Source: Microbacterium jejuense (lineage in GTDB: Bacteria > Actinomycetota > Actinomycetes > Actinomycetales > Microbacteriaceae). From it: a stretch of DNA of 64,000 bases. Shown one piece after another: positions 33,540 through 42,491 of the stretch. A program made the position numbers and the translations under genes. The DNA lies in assembly GCF_019511665.1 (NCBI RefSeq), contig NZ_JAEUAW010000006.1:1-64000 (forward strand). The letters are read 5' to 3'. The stretch's first letter is position 1; the number at the start of each line of letters is the position of its first letter. The notes below the pieces were generated by a model that saw only the letters and a list, made by a program, of their open reading frames with translations, had not been told where the DNA came from and did not search any database.

Positions 33540-34249
33540 CGCGCGGTCTCCTCGACGGGTGCGGTCTCTTCCGCGCGCAGGCGGGCGCGGTGGGTCTGGT
33601 GGAAGGCGGCGACGTCGTCGGCGGTGCGGCCGGCGAGCGAGTCCCACAGCACATGCGCTCCGGCACCCGTGAGCGACACCATGAGCGGCACGCCGATGAC
33701 CGACGCGCCGGAGGCCACCGCCGAACGCAGCCCATTGGGCGAGTCCTCGATGGCCACGGTCTCGTCGGGCGTCACGCCGAGCGCCTCGCACGCCTGCAGG
33801 TACGGGTCCGGGAAGGGCTTCGGGCGCGTCGCGTCGTCGCCCGCGACGATCACGTCGAACGCGTCGAAGTCGATGAGGTCGACGACCGTGTCGGCCATGC
33901 GACGCATCGACATCGTCACGAGTCCGGTCTTGATGCCCGCTGCGCGCAGGTCCGCGAGCAGCTCGCGCGCGCCGGGGCGGAACGGGATGCCGGTCTCGGC
34001 GAGCTGGCGCATGACCTCGGCGGTCAGGTGGTCGATGATCGCATCCGTGCTCATCCGCACGCCGACGCCCTGCAGGATGCGGGCGGAGTCCTCCAGACCG
34101 AGGCCGACGAGCCCCAGCGCCTGCTCGTGCGACCAGGTGCCGCCGTAGCTCTCGATGAGCGGCGTCTCGGCGGCCATCCAGTAGGGCTCGGTGTCGACGA
34201 GTGTTCCGTCCATGTCCCACAGGACCGCGGCGAGAGGAGGTGCGTTCAC
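33536..34249 (-). CDS. HAD-family hydrolase (beta-phosphoglucomutase/phosphatase-like)
   Basis: A 237-residue haloacid dehalogenase-type phosphatase. Motif I is LWDMDGTLVDTEPYW with the nucleophile and general-acid aspartates, motif II LVTMSMRR, and motif III/IV KPFPDPYLQA plus AIEDSPNGLRSA. A helical cap lies between motifs I and II. The substrate is probably a phosphorylated sugar or nucleotide but cannot be named. It starts at GTG 34249 with GAGAGGAGG upstream and is coupled to trmI. It diverges from the PAC2 gene. Confidence 0.88.
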   Translation of the reverse strand: MNAPPLAAVLWDMDGTLVDTEPYWMAAETPLIESYGGTWSHEQALGLVGLGLEDSARILQGVGVRMSTDAIIDHLTAEVMRQLAETGIPFRPGARELLADLRAAGIKTGLVTMSMRRMADTVVDLIDFDAFDVIVAGDDATRPKPFPDPYLQACEALGVTPDETVAIEDSPNGLRSAVASGASVIGVPLMVSLTGAGAHVLWDSLAGRTADDVAAFHQTHRARLRAEETAPVEETAR

Positions 34250-34343
34250 CGACCCATCCTCCCATAGCGGCCTCGGCCCCCTCCGGCGGCCCCGGGCCTA
34301 TCCTGGAGGGAACCCCGCAGCCGCTGCGGGTGGAAGGGGTCTC

Positions 34344-35231
34344 GTGGACGGACTGGGTCGCCGGGTGCTCGTCGCCGCGTTCGACGGGTGGAACGACGCG
34401 GGCGAAGCCGCATCGTCCGCCGTCTCGCACCTGCGGGAGGGCGGATCCTACGAACCCGTGTTCTCGGTCGACCCCGAGCTGTACTTCGACTACCAGTACA
34501 CGCGCCCGACCGTCGAGACCGACGGCGAGGGACGCCGGTCGCTCCGCTGGCCCGAGGCCACGCTGCTGCGCCCGGCTCGCACGACGCGCGGCGGCACGCA
34601 GCTGTGGCTGCTGACCGGCGTCGAGCCCGCGCGTGCGTGGCAGGCGTTCTCGTCCGAGCTCATCGACGTCGCGCTGCGCGAGGACATCACCGGCATGGTC
34701 GCGATCGGGTCGATGATGTCGGACGTGCCGCACACGCGACCGATCTCGGTGTTCGCGGGCAGCGACAACGAGGCGCTGCGCGGCGCCCTGGAGCTCGAGC
34801 GCAGCACGTACGAGGGCCCCGTCGGCATCCTGAGCGTGCTGGGCGATGCGGCAGAGCGCGCCGGCATCCCGACAGCGAGCCTGTGGGCCAGCGTCCCCCA
34901 CTACGTGGCCGGGCACACCCCGTCGCCCAAGGCGACGCTCGCCCTGCTCGACAAGCTCGAAGACCTCACGGGCGCCTCGGTGCCGCGCGGCGACCTCGCG
35001 ACCGAGGCGGCGACGTGGGAGGCGACGATCGATGCGGCCGCTGCGGACGACGAGGAGATGACGGAGTACATCCGCCAGCTCGAACGCACCCGCGACACGT
35101 GGGACTCCCCCGAGGCCTCCGGCGACGCGATCGCGCAGGAGTTCGAGCGCTACCTGCGCCGCACCGACGGCCGCTCCGGCGACGGCCCGCAGAAGCCGGG
35201 TCGCGACGACCCGCGCTCCCCCGGGCGCTGA
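34344..35231 (+). CDS. PAC2 family protein
   Basis: A 295-residue member of the PAC2 (proteasome assembly chaperone 2-like) family, common in actinobacteria and of unknown function. It opens with RRVLVAAFDGWNDAGEAAS, contains YQYTRP, the GSMMSDVPHTRP segment and GILSVLGDAAERAGIPTASLW near the middle, and ends in a charged low-complexity tail. GGAAGGGG precedes the GTG at 34344. It is monocistronic with a hairpin overlapping its stop. A link to proteasome assembly in bacteria is not established. Confidence 0.88.
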   Translation: MDGLGRRVLVAAFDGWNDAGEAASSAVSHLREGGSYEPVFSVDPELYFDYQYTRPTVETDGEGRRSLRWPEATLLRPARTTRGGTQLWLLTGVEPARAWQAFSSELIDVALREDITGMVAIGSMMSDVPHTRPISVFAGSDNEALRGALELERSTYEGPVGILSVLGDAAERAGIPTASLWASVPHYVAGHTPSPKATLALLDKLEDLTGASVPRGDLATEAATWEATIDAAAADDEEMTEYIRQLERTRDTWDSPEASGDAIAQEFERYLRRTDGRSGDGPQKPGRDDPRSPGR

Positions 35232-35248
35232 GCCGTCGGCAGGCTCAG
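35228..35248. terminator. Hairpin after the PAC2 gene
   Basis: CTGAGCC (35228-35234) pairs perfectly with GGCTCAG (35242-35248) around a seven-base loop. The left arm includes the PAC2 stop codon, and the uppP stop lies 14 bases beyond the right arm, so the hairpin can serve both convergent genes. There is no U-tract. Confidence 0.5.
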
Positions 35249-35261
35249 GGACCGGTCGCGC

Positions 35262-36083
35262 CTACGCGCTGATCACGCCCATGCTCAGCAGCACGAGCAG
35301 CAGCGAGCCGACGAACACGCGGTAGACCACGAACGGCAAGAAGCTGTGCTTCGAGATCCAGTTCATGAAGAACGCGATCACGCCCAGCGCCACCACGAAG
35401 GCCACGCCGGTCGCGACGGCCGTCTCGCCCAGCGTGAACACGCCCGGCTCGTCGAGGCTCTTGAACAGCTGGAAGAACCCGCTGCCGAACACGGCGGGGA
35501 TCGCGAGCAGGAACGCGTAACGCGCGGCCGCGGCACGCTCGTACCCCATGAAGAGGCCGGCCGTGATGGTGCCGCCCGAGCGCGACACGCCCGGGATGAG
35601 CGCGAGGGCCTGCGCGAACCCGTAGATCACGCCGTGGCCGACCGTGATGTCTTCGAGCTTGCGCCTCTTGGCACCGTAGTGGTCGGCGATGCCCAGCAGC
35701 ACGCCGAAGAAGATGAGCATGCCGGCCGTGATCCACAGTGACCGCAGCACGGTCTCGATCTGGTCCTGGAAGAGGATGCCGAGCACCACGATCGGGATCG
35801 AGCCGATGATGATGAGCCAGCCCATCCGCGCGTCGGGGTCGTTGCGCGGGATCTTTCCGAACAGTGCGCGGAACCAGTGCCCGATGATGCGCACGATGTC
35901 ACGCCAGAAGAACACCACGACGGCCGCCTCCGTGCCGATCTGCGTGATGGCGGTGAACGCCGCTCCGGGGTCCTGCGCGCCGGGCAGGAACTCGCCCAGG
36001 ATGCGCAGGTGCGCGCTCGATGAGATCGGGAGGAACTCGGTCAGACCCTGGACGAGGCCCAGGATGATCGCCTCGAGAAGCAT
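35262..36083 (-). CDS. uppP: Undecaprenyl-diphosphate phosphatase
   Basis: A 273-residue integral membrane enzyme (BacA/UppP) that dephosphorylates undecaprenyl diphosphate to recycle the cell-wall lipid carrier; overproduction is associated with bacitracin resistance. The two active-site motifs are [13 protein letters not shown] near the N-terminus and [14 protein letters not shown] in the middle, and about eight helices are visible. It starts at ATG 36083. It lies 68 bases after the M20 peptidase stop, with a hairpin between them. Confidence 0.95.
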   Translation of the reverse strand: MLLEAIILGLVQGLTEFLPISSSAHLRILGEFLPGAQDPGAAFTAITQIGTEAAVVVFFWRDIVRIIGHWFRALFGKIPRNDPDARMGWLIIIGSIPIVVLGILFQDQIETVLRSLWITAGMLIFFGVLLGIADHYGAKRRKLEDITVGHGVIYGFAQALALIPGVSRSGGTITAGLFMGYERAAAARYAFLLAIPAVFGSGFFQLFKSLDEPGVFTLGETAVATGVAFVVALGVIAFFMNWISKHSFLPFVVYRVFVGSLLLVLLSMGVISA

Positions 36084-36120
36084 GGGCGCCTTTCAGCCGT
36101 GCGGTGACAGTGGGGCGGAG

Positions 36121-36145
36121 GGGATGCCGCGGCCGGCGGCATCCC
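36121..36145 (-). terminator. Weak hairpin between M20 peptidase and uppP
   Basis: GGGATGCCGC (36121-36130) pairs with GCGGCATCCC (36136-36145) around a five-base loop, seven bases after the M20 stop. No U-run follows. The arms are also copies of a heptamer that is very common throughout this DNA, so chance pairing is possible. Confidence 0.35.
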
Positions 36146-36151
36146 TCGGTT

Positions 36152-37447
36152 TCAGTAGGTGCGCAGAAGGTCGGTGAGCACGGCCTGCCCGAACACGAGC
36201 GCGTCGATGGGGACGCGCTCGTCGACGCCGTGGAACATGCCGGTGAAGTCGAGGTCGGACGGCAGCCGCAGGGGCGCGAACCCGTAGCCGGCGATGCCGA
36301 GCGCCGCGAGCGCCTTGTTGTCGGTGCCGCCGCCCATGAGGTACGGGATGACCGGAACACCCGGGTCGTGGCGGCCCAGCGCGCCGACCATGGCATCGAC
36401 CAGATCGCCCGAGAACGGCACCTCGAGACCGATGTCCTGGTGGACGATCTCGACCTCGACGTCGTCGCCGACGATGCGGCGGATGTCGGCGAGGGCCGCC
36501 GCTTCGGTGCCCGGCAGCACGCGCACGTCGACGAGCGCCTCGGCGCGGTCGGGGATCACGTTGTGCTTGTAGCCGGCGACGAGGCCGGTCGGGTTGGTCG
36601 TGGTGCGCAGCGTCGAGCGGAGGAATCCGGATGCCGCACCCGTCGCCGCGGCGATCGCGTCGGGGTCGTCCGCAGTCTGTCCCGTGAGCTCGGCGAGACG
36701 CTCGGTCATCTCGCGCGTCGCGTCGGTGAGCGTCACCGGCCAGGCGGTGCGGCCGAGCGCGGCGACGGCCTCGGCGAGACGGGTCACGGCGTTGGCCGCG
36801 TGGAAGCTGGAGCCGTGCGCGGCGCGGCCTCGCGCGACGAGGCGGATCCAGATGAGCGCCTTCTCGCCGACCTGCAGGAGGTAGGCGTGGCGGTCGCCGA
36901 TCGGGATCGAATAGCCTCCGACCTCGCTGATCGCCTCGGTGGCGCCGGCGAACCACTCCGGGTGGTTCTCGACGACGAGCGCGGATCCTTCGACGCCGCC
37001 GTTCTCCTCGTCGGCGAAGAACGCGACCACGAGGTCCCGCTCGGGCTGCTCGCCCGCGCGCAGCAGGTCGGCCACCGACGTGAGGATCATGGCGTCCATG
37101 TCCTTCATGTCGACGGCGCCACGGCCCCACAGCAGGCCGTCCTTCACGACGCCCTCGAACGGGTCGACGCTCCAGTCCTCGGCCATCGCGGGGACCACGT
37201 CAAGGTGGCCGTGCAGCACGAGCGCGGGCTTGTCGCGGTTGCGTCCCGGCACACGCGCCATCACGTTCGTTCGGCGCGGGATCGGCTCGTAGAACTCGGG
37301 CGTGAGGCCCAGGCGTTCGAGGTAGGCGCCGACGTACTCGGCGGCCTCGCGCTCGCCGGCCGACCGGCCGCCCCCGTGGTTCGTGGTGTCGAAGCGGATG
37401 AGATCCCTCGCGACAGCGGCGACTTCGGGCAGTTCGGCTTCGGGCAT
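36152..37447 (-). CDS. M20/M28-type metallopeptidase or amidohydrolase
   Basis: A 431-residue di-zinc hydrolase of the M20 (ArgE/DapE/carboxypeptidase G2) family. LVLHGHLDVVPA and GRGAVDMKDMDA carry the first metal-binding His and bridging Asp, and FADEENGG carries the catalytic Glu pair. The dimerisation lid lies between about residues 190 and 310. Substrates in the family are short peptides or N-acyl amino acids; none can be assigned. The ATG at 37447 matches the usual N-terminus; the longer frame runs into the tRNA terminator. Confidence 0.88.
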   Translation of the reverse strand: MPEAELPEVAAVARDLIRFDTTNHGGGRSAGEREAAEYVGAYLERLGLTPEFYEPIPRRTNVMARVPGRNRDKPALVLHGHLDVVPAMAEDWSVDPFEGVVKDGLLWGRGAVDMKDMDAMILTSVADLLRAGEQPERDLVVAFFADEENGGVEGSALVVENHPEWFAGATEAISEVGGYSIPIGDRHAYLLQVGEKALIWIRLVARGRAAHGSSFHAANAVTRLAEAVAALGRTAWPVTLTDATREMTERLAELTGQTADDPDAIAAATGAASGFLRSTLRTTTNPTGLVAGYKHNVIPDRAEALVDVRVLPGTEAAALADIRRIVGDDVEVEIVHQDIGLEVPFSGDLVDAMVGALGRHDPGVPVIPYLMGGGTDNKALAALGIAGYGFAPLRLPSDLDFTGMFHGVDERVPIDALVFGQAVLTDLLRTY

Positions 37448-37491
37448 GCCTGCAAACCTATCTGGTGGAGCAAGGAAGGTCGTGTGGACGA

Positions 37492-37519
37492 AAGAAGGCC
37501 CCCTTTCGGGGGCCTTCTT
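37492..37519 (-). terminator. Terminator of the tRNA-Leu gene
   Basis: AAGAAGGCCCCC (37492-37503) pairs with GGGGGCCTTCTT (37508-37519) around TTTC, and the minus strand continues TTCG. It lies five bases after the tRNA 3' end in the direction of tRNA transcription. Confidence 0.85.
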
Positions 37520-37524
37520 CACTG

Positions 37525-37609
37525 TGCGCGAGGGGGGACTTGAACCCCCACGCCCTATACGGGCACTAGCACCTCAAGCTAGCGCGTCTACCTATTCCGC
37601 CACCCGCGC
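37525..37609 (-). tRNA. tRNA-Leu (anticodon GAG)
   Basis: An 85-base class II tRNA on the minus strand. The acceptor GCGCGGG (37603-37609) pairs with CTCGCGC, including one G-U, and the discriminator A is at 37525. The anticodon stem CTAGC/GCTAG encloses the loop TTGAGGT, so the anticodon is GAG, reading CUC and CUU leucine codons. The long variable arm GCCCGTATAGGGC is typical of tRNA-Leu. The T-loop GGTTCAAGTCC is intact. CCA is not encoded. A rho-independent hairpin follows at once. Confidence 0.96.
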
Positions 37610-37690
37610 AGGTGGTTTCTGGTTTCGCAACCGAGGAATGACATTACCACGTCACCACACGTTCAACGAATCGCGCGCACCCCGGGCGCG

Positions 37691-38779
37691 TCAGCCCATC
37701 GACACGCCGAACAGCAGGCCGAGCACGTACGTGACGGCCGCGGCCCCGAAGCCGATCGCGAGCTGACGAAGCGCTCGACGCAGCGGAGGGGCGCCCGAGA
37801 GCAGCCCTACGGCCGCGCCCGTCGAGAGGAGGGCGACGCCGACCAGTGCGAGCGCCAGGACGATCGCGGCGAGACCCGACAGACCGAAGATCCACGGCAG
37901 CACCGGGATGATCGCGCCGGACGCGAAGAACAGGAAGCTCGACAGGGCCGCTCCCCACGAGCTTCCGACGACCTCGCCGTGGTCGACGAGGTCGATCGGA
38001 CCGCTGTCGGCCCGCCCGCGGCCGAGCGCCTGCGCCTGTTCCACGACACGGCGGGCGCGCGCGGCGGCCTCGGCCTCGGGCATCCCCCGGGTCCGGTAGA
38101 CCAGCGCGAGCTCGTTCGCGTCGATGTCGAGGTGCGGCAGCGCGCTGTCGGCGAAGTCGCTGGGCTCGGTCGCCGCGAGCAGCTCGCGCTGCGAACGGAC
38201 CGACACGAACTCGCCCGCGCCCATCGACAGAGCGCCCGCGAGTAGGCCTGCGATGCCGCTGAACAGCACGAACTGGCTGCTGACGCCGGTCGCGCCGATG
38301 CCCATGACGAGCGCGAGGTTGGACACCAGACCGTCGTTGGCGCCGAACACCGCGGCGCGGAAGGTGCCCGAGAGGCGGCGGCGACCCCGTGCCGCCAGCC
38401 CGCGCACCACCTCGTGGTGCACCTTCTCGTCGGCGGCCATCCCCTGCGTCGCGAACGGCTCGTCGTCGTACGGCGAACGTGCCTCGGCGTTCTGCGCGAG
38501 CGCGAGCACGAAGATCGACCCGAAGCTCTTCGCCATCGTGCCCAGCAGGCTCGTGCGCACATCGGGCCGTGGGAGTCTGGCCGGCTCGCCGCCCAGCAGC
38601 TCCAGCCAGTGGGCTTCGTGCCGGCCCTCGGCCTCGGCGAGCGCCAGCAGGATCTGCCGCTCCTCCCCCTCGCGGCGGCCGGCGAGCTCGCGGTACACGC
38701 GCGCCTCCGCGCGCTCGTTCACGAGGTACTGCGCCCAGCGGCGGCGATCACGTTCGGTCGGTGCGGCGGGCGCGCTCAC
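37691..38779 (-). CDS. VIT1/CCC1 family transporter with N-terminal ferritin-like domain
   Basis: A 362-residue protein. The first about 130 residues form a ferritin/rubrerythrin-like helical domain with repeated Glu and His pairs (LVNERAEARVYRELAG, EGRHEAHWLEL, ADEKVHHEVV). The VIT1/CCC1 membrane domain follows (FRAAVFGANDGLVSNLALVMG, MGAGEFVSVRSQREL) with about five helices. Plant and yeast relatives move iron or manganese into vacuoles; this ferritin-fused form is common in bacteria and probably exports iron or manganese. The start is GTG at 38779. It lies 111 bases after the helicase stop. Confidence 0.88.
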   Translation of the reverse strand: MSAPAAPTERDRRRWAQYLVNERAEARVYRELAGRREGEERQILLALAEAEGRHEAHWLELLGGEPARLPRPDVRTSLLGTMAKSFGSIFVLALAQNAEARSPYDDEPFATQGMAADEKVHHEVVRGLAARGRRRLSGTFRAAVFGANDGLVSNLALVMGIGATGVSSQFVLFSGIAGLLAGALSMGAGEFVSVRSQRELLAATEPSDFADSALPHLDIDANELALVYRTRGMPEAEAAARARRVVEQAQALGRGRADSGPIDLVDHGEVVGSSWGAALSSFLFFASGAIIPVLPWIFGLSGLAAIVLALALVGVALLSTGAAVGLLSGAPPLRRALRQLAIGFGAAAVTYVLGLLFGVSMG

Positions 38780-38891
38780 TCGGGCCTCCAGGTCAGGATT
38801 CGGGACCCGTCAACGGTAGTCAGTGCGCGCAGCCGAACCCGCCCCACAACCGAGGATTGCCAGCATTTCGGGGTTCCGAACCGGCCGTCCG

Positions 38892-40763
38892 TCACGAGTG
38901 GACGCGCTTGCGCAGCACCTCGATGCGGGCCTGCAGCTGCGCGACCGTCGCGTGCGACACCGCCGGCCCGCCGCAGATGCGGCGTAGCTCGGCGTGGACG
39001 AGACCGTGCGGCTCGCCGGACTGGCGCGCGTACAGCCCCACGAGGCTGTTGAGGAGCTGGCGCTGCTCTTTCAGCGTGCGGTGCAGCGCCTGCGGGAGGG
39101 CGGGCTCCGCATCGGGCGCCTTCGCGCGCTCCTGCGCCTCGCGGGCTGACCGATGGCGCGACTGCCGAGACACGCGCGACATCAGCACCTCGTGCACCTG
39201 GTCGGGCTCGAGGAGGCCCGGGATGCCGAGGAACTCCTCCTCCTCGGGCGTGCCGGGCACGGCGAGCTGCCCGAACTCCTTGCCGTCGAACAGCACGCGG
39301 TCGAAATGGGCGAGCGAGCCGAGCGCCTGGTAGGTGAACTCCTGCTCGAGCGCATCGGACGCCTTGTCCTCGCGCTCGGCGGCGTCCATGAGGTCTTCTT
39401 CGGCGTTCCACTCGTCGTCGCCGTCTGAGTCGCGGTCCAGCGCGTGGTCGCGCTGCACCTCCATCTCGTTCGCCAGGGCGAGCAGCTGCGGCACGTTCGG
39501 CAGGAAGACGCTCGCCGTCTCGCCGCGTCGGCGTGCTCGCACGAAGCGGCCGATGGCCTGCGCGAAGAACAGGGGCGTCGACGCGCTCGTGGCGTACACG
39601 CCGACCGCGAGGCGGGGGACGTCGACGCCCTCCGACACCATGCGCACCGCGACCATCCACCGCGTCGTCGCCTTCGAGAACTCCTCGATGCGGCTGGAGG
39701 CCTCGGCCTCATCCGAGAGGACGACCGTCGGCGCCTCCCCCGTCACCTCGTGCAGGATCGCGGCATAGGCGCGCGCGGCGGTCTGGTCGGTGGCGATCAC
39801 CAGGCCGCCGGCATCCGGAACGTGCTCGCGCACCTCGGTGAGGCGCCGGTCCGCCGAGCGCAGCACCGCGGGAATCCAGTCGCCCTCGGGGTCGAGGGCG
39901 GTGCGCCACGCCTGCGCCGTGATGTCCTTCGTGTTGTCCTGCCCGAGCTGGGCCTCCATCTCGTCGCCGGTCTTGGTGCGCCAGCGCATCTGGCCGGCGT
40001 AGACCATGAACAGCACCGGCCGCACCACGCCGTCCTCGAGCGCACGCCGGTAGCCGTAGGCGTAATCGGTGCGCGAGACCCGGATGCCCTTGGCATCAGG
40101 GTGGTACTCGACGAACGGGATGGGCGCGGTGTCGCTGCGGAAGGGCGTGCCGCTCAGCAGCAGGCGGCGCGTCGCGCGGGAGTAGGCCTCGCGCAGCGCG
40201 TCGCCCCAGCTGAGCGCGTCGCCGCCGTGGTGCACCTCGTCGAGGATCACGAGCGTCTTCGCATCCATCGTGAGGCGCTGGTGCACGGAGGCCTTCACCG
40301 CGACCTGCGCGTACGTCACCGCGACCCCGTGGTACTGCCGTGCGGGGGCGTAGTGCCGGTTGCTGAAGGCGGGATCGAGACGGATGCCGACACGCGCCGC
40401 GGCATCGGCCCACTGGATCTTCAGATGCTCGGTGGGCGCCACCACCACGATCCGGTTGACGATGCGGCGGCGCAGCAGCTCGCTCGCCAGGCGCAGGGCG
40501 AAGGTCGTCTTGCCGGCGCCGGGCGTGGCGGCCGCGAGGAAGTCGCGGGGGCCACCGCCGGGGCCGTCCGGCCCGTCGAGCGAGAAGTACAGGTCGAGCG
40601 CCTCGGCCTGCCAGGCACGCAGGCGCTGGGCGGTGCCCCACGGCGCGCGCTGCGGATACGTCGGGCTCAGGTGCTCGGCGGCGAAGGAGCCGATGTGGGG
40701 CTCGCCCGCCGTGGCGTCCGGCCGGTCTTCGAGCAGGGGTGCGGCGGCGGTTTCGTCGGTCAC
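38892..40763 (-). CDS. DEAD/DEAH-box superfamily 2 helicase
   Basis: A 623-residue helicase. Walker A is ATPGAGKTTFA, motif II DEVHHGGD, motif III LLSGTPFRSD, and motif VI QAIGRFVRARRRGE. RMVSEGVDVPRLAVGVYAT is motif V. The C-terminal 180 residues are charged and coiled-coil-like with no known domain. The overall type is that of restriction-enzyme/UvrB-like (ResIII) helicases found as stand-alone genes in actinobacteria; no nuclease or methylase gene is adjacent. The GTG at 40763 has GGGGGAAGGGG upstream. It diverges from an SGNH hydrolase gene. Confidence 0.88.
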   Translation of the reverse strand: MTDETAAAPLLEDRPDATAGEPHIGSFAAEHLSPTYPQRAPWGTAQRLRAWQAEALDLYFSLDGPDGPGGGPRDFLAAATPGAGKTTFALRLASELLRRRIVNRIVVVAPTEHLKIQWADAAARVGIRLDPAFSNRHYAPARQYHGVAVTYAQVAVKASVHQRLTMDAKTLVILDEVHHGGDALSWGDALREAYSRATRRLLLSGTPFRSDTAPIPFVEYHPDAKGIRVSRTDYAYGYRRALEDGVVRPVLFMVYAGQMRWRTKTGDEMEAQLGQDNTKDITAQAWRTALDPEGDWIPAVLRSADRRLTEVREHVPDAGGLVIATDQTAARAYAAILHEVTGEAPTVVLSDEAEASSRIEEFSKATTRWMVAVRMVSEGVDVPRLAVGVYATSASTPLFFAQAIGRFVRARRRGETASVFLPNVPQLLALANEMEVQRDHALDRDSDGDDEWNAEEDLMDAAEREDKASDALEQEFTYQALGSLAHFDRVLFDGKEFGQLAVPGTPEEEEFLGIPGLLEPDQVHEVLMSRVSRQSRHRSAREAQERAKAPDAEPALPQALHRTLKEQRQLLNSLVGLYARQSGEPHGLVHAELRRICGGPAVSHATVAQLQARIEVLRKRVHS

Positions 40764-40916
40764 CGAACACCCCTTCCCCCGTTGACAACGAGTCACCACG
40801 ATAAACGACGTGGACGACATCGAGGGTCCGGACGCCCCGGGTCGCGGCATCCGATCGCCACCCGCCCGGCCCGCGATAGCCTGACTGTCGGTCACAAGCC
40901 GAGGAGGACGCGAAAC

Positions 40917-41777
40917 ATGCCCGCACGCGAGGATCACCGGAGTCCCTACGTCCCGAACGCCGAGCCGCACCCCTGGCGCCGGTACGTCGCCCTGGGCGAC
41001 TCCTTCACCGAGGGCGTCGGCGACCCGGAGCCCTCAGCGCCGAACGGGCTGCGCGGCTGGGCCGACCGCGTCGCCGAGGTGCTGTCGGAGCAGGTCGAGG
41101 ACTTCGCGTACGCGAACCTCGCGATCCGCGGGCGCCTCATCGCCCAGATCGTCGAGGAGCAGGTCGAGCCGGCGATCGCGCTGAAGCCCGACCTCGTGAC
41201 CTTCTCGGCCGGCGGCAACGACGTGATCCGCCCGAACGGCGACCCCGACAACGTCGCGCAGCTCTTCGAGGACGCCGTCGTGCGCCTGTCGCGGGGCGGG
41301 GCGACCGTCGTCGTGTTCACCGGCATCGACACCGCGTTCACCCCGGTGTTCCGCGGCATCCGCGGCAAGGTCGCGATCTACAACGAGAACATCCGGGCCA
41401 TCGCCGACAAGTACGACTGCATCGTGGCCGACCAGTGGGCGCTCAAAGAGGTGCAGGACATGCGCTTCTTCGACGACGACCGGCTGCACTACAACGCCCT
41501 CGGGCACCACGAGGTGGCCCGGATGGTGCTGCGCGCGCTCAACGTGCCCAACGACCTGCAGCCGATGCAGCCCGATCCGCTTCCGATGCGCACGTGGCGC
41601 GAGGCGCGCGCCGTCGACCTGGTGTGGGCGCGCGAGTACCTGGTGCCGTGGGTGCTGCGGCGCCTGCGCCACCAGTCGTCGGGCGACGCCATATCGCCCA
41701 AGCGTCCCGACCCGCTCCCGGTCACGACGCTGGCGCCGGGACGCGATGCCACGGCCCAGCGCGGAGAGCAGGTCTGA
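40917..41777 (+). CDS. SGNH/GDSL-type esterase or lipase
   Basis: A 286-residue hydrolase with GDSFTEG (nucleophile Ser29), YANLAIRGR, SAGGNDVIRP and DDDRLHYNALGHHE as blocks I, II, III and V. It has no signal peptide. It is paralogous to the shorter enzyme at 808-1569 and differs by a longer N-terminus and a longer basic C-terminal tail. GAGGAGGA precedes the ATG at 40917. The SDR gene begins three bases after its stop, so the two are one transcript. The substrate is unknown. Confidence 0.87.
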   Translation: MPAREDHRSPYVPNAEPHPWRRYVALGDSFTEGVGDPEPSAPNGLRGWADRVAEVLSEQVEDFAYANLAIRGRLIAQIVEEQVEPAIALKPDLVTFSAGGNDVIRPNGDPDNVAQLFEDAVVRLSRGGATVVVFTGIDTAFTPVFRGIRGKVAIYNENIRAIADKYDCIVADQWALKEVQDMRFFDDDRLHYNALGHHEVARMVLRALNVPNDLQPMQPDPLPMRTWREARAVDLVWAREYLVPWVLRRLRHQSSGDAISPKRPDPLPVTTLAPGRDATAQRGEQV

Positions 41778-41780
41778 CCC

Positions 41781-42470
41781 GTGGCGACGCACCTCATCAC
41801 CGGCGCCGGCTCGGGCATCGGTGCGGCGCTGGCCGAGAAGCTCTCCGAGCGCGGCGACGACCTCTGGCTGCTCGTGCGCGACGCGGGACGGGCGGCGCAG
41901 CTGCGCGAGCGGTTCCCCGGCGCCCAGACGCTCGTGGGCGACCTGGCCGACCCCGCCCGGCTGTCGTGGGCGTTCAGCCACCAGAGCCTGCCCGCACAGC
42001 TTGACTCGGTCGTGCACGTCGCCGGCATCGTCGAGCTCGGCCCCGTGGCCGAGACGCCGGTCGCCACGTGGCAGCAGCAGCTCAACGTCAACGCCGTCGC
42101 GCCCGCAGAGCTCACGCGGCTCATGCTGCCCGCGCTGCGGACGGCGCGCGGGCACGTCGTGTTCGTGAACTCGGGCGCCGGGCTGCGCGTGAGTCCGGAA
42201 TGGGGCTCGTACGCGGCGAGCAAGTTCGCCGTCCGGGCGATCGCCGACGCGCTGCGCGAGGAGGAGCGCGCGCACGGGGTGCGGGTGACGACCGTCTACC
42301 CCGGCCGCACCGCCACTCCCATGCAGGAGAAGGTGCACCAGCAGGAGGGCGCAGCGTACGACGCGGCACGCTGGATCGACCCCGCCTCCGTCGCGACGAC
42401 CATCCTCGCCGCGCTCGACCTGCCGCGCGACGCGGAGCTCACCGAGCTGACCGTCCGCCCGGGCGCCTGA
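41781..42470 (+). CDS. SDR-family oxidoreductase
   Basis: A 229-residue classical short-chain dehydrogenase. TGAGSGIGAALAEKL binds NAD(P), VVFVNSGAGLRVS carries the catalytic Ser region, and YAASKFAVRAIADAL gives the canonical Tyr-x-x-x-Lys. This contrasts with the SDR protein at 20535. The substrate is unknown. The GTG start at 41781 follows the SGNH hydrolase stop by three bases. It is convergent with the RNA methyltransferase gene. Confidence 0.88.
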   Translation: MATHLITGAGSGIGAALAEKLSERGDDLWLLVRDAGRAAQLRERFPGAQTLVGDLADPARLSWAFSHQSLPAQLDSVVHVAGIVELGPVAETPVATWQQQLNVNAVAPAELTRLMLPALRTARGHVVFVNSGAGLRVSPEWGSYAASKFAVRAIADALREEERAHGVRVTTVYPGRTATPMQEKVHQQEGAAYDAARWIDPASVATTILAALDLPRDAELTELTVRPGA

Positions 42471-42491
42471 GCACGCACGCCCACGGCAGTG

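Noticed and set aside
38892..40763. Helicase as part of a restriction or phage-defence system
   Set aside because: The neighbours are a metal transporter and an SGNH hydrolase; there is no nuclease, methylase or other defence gene next to it.
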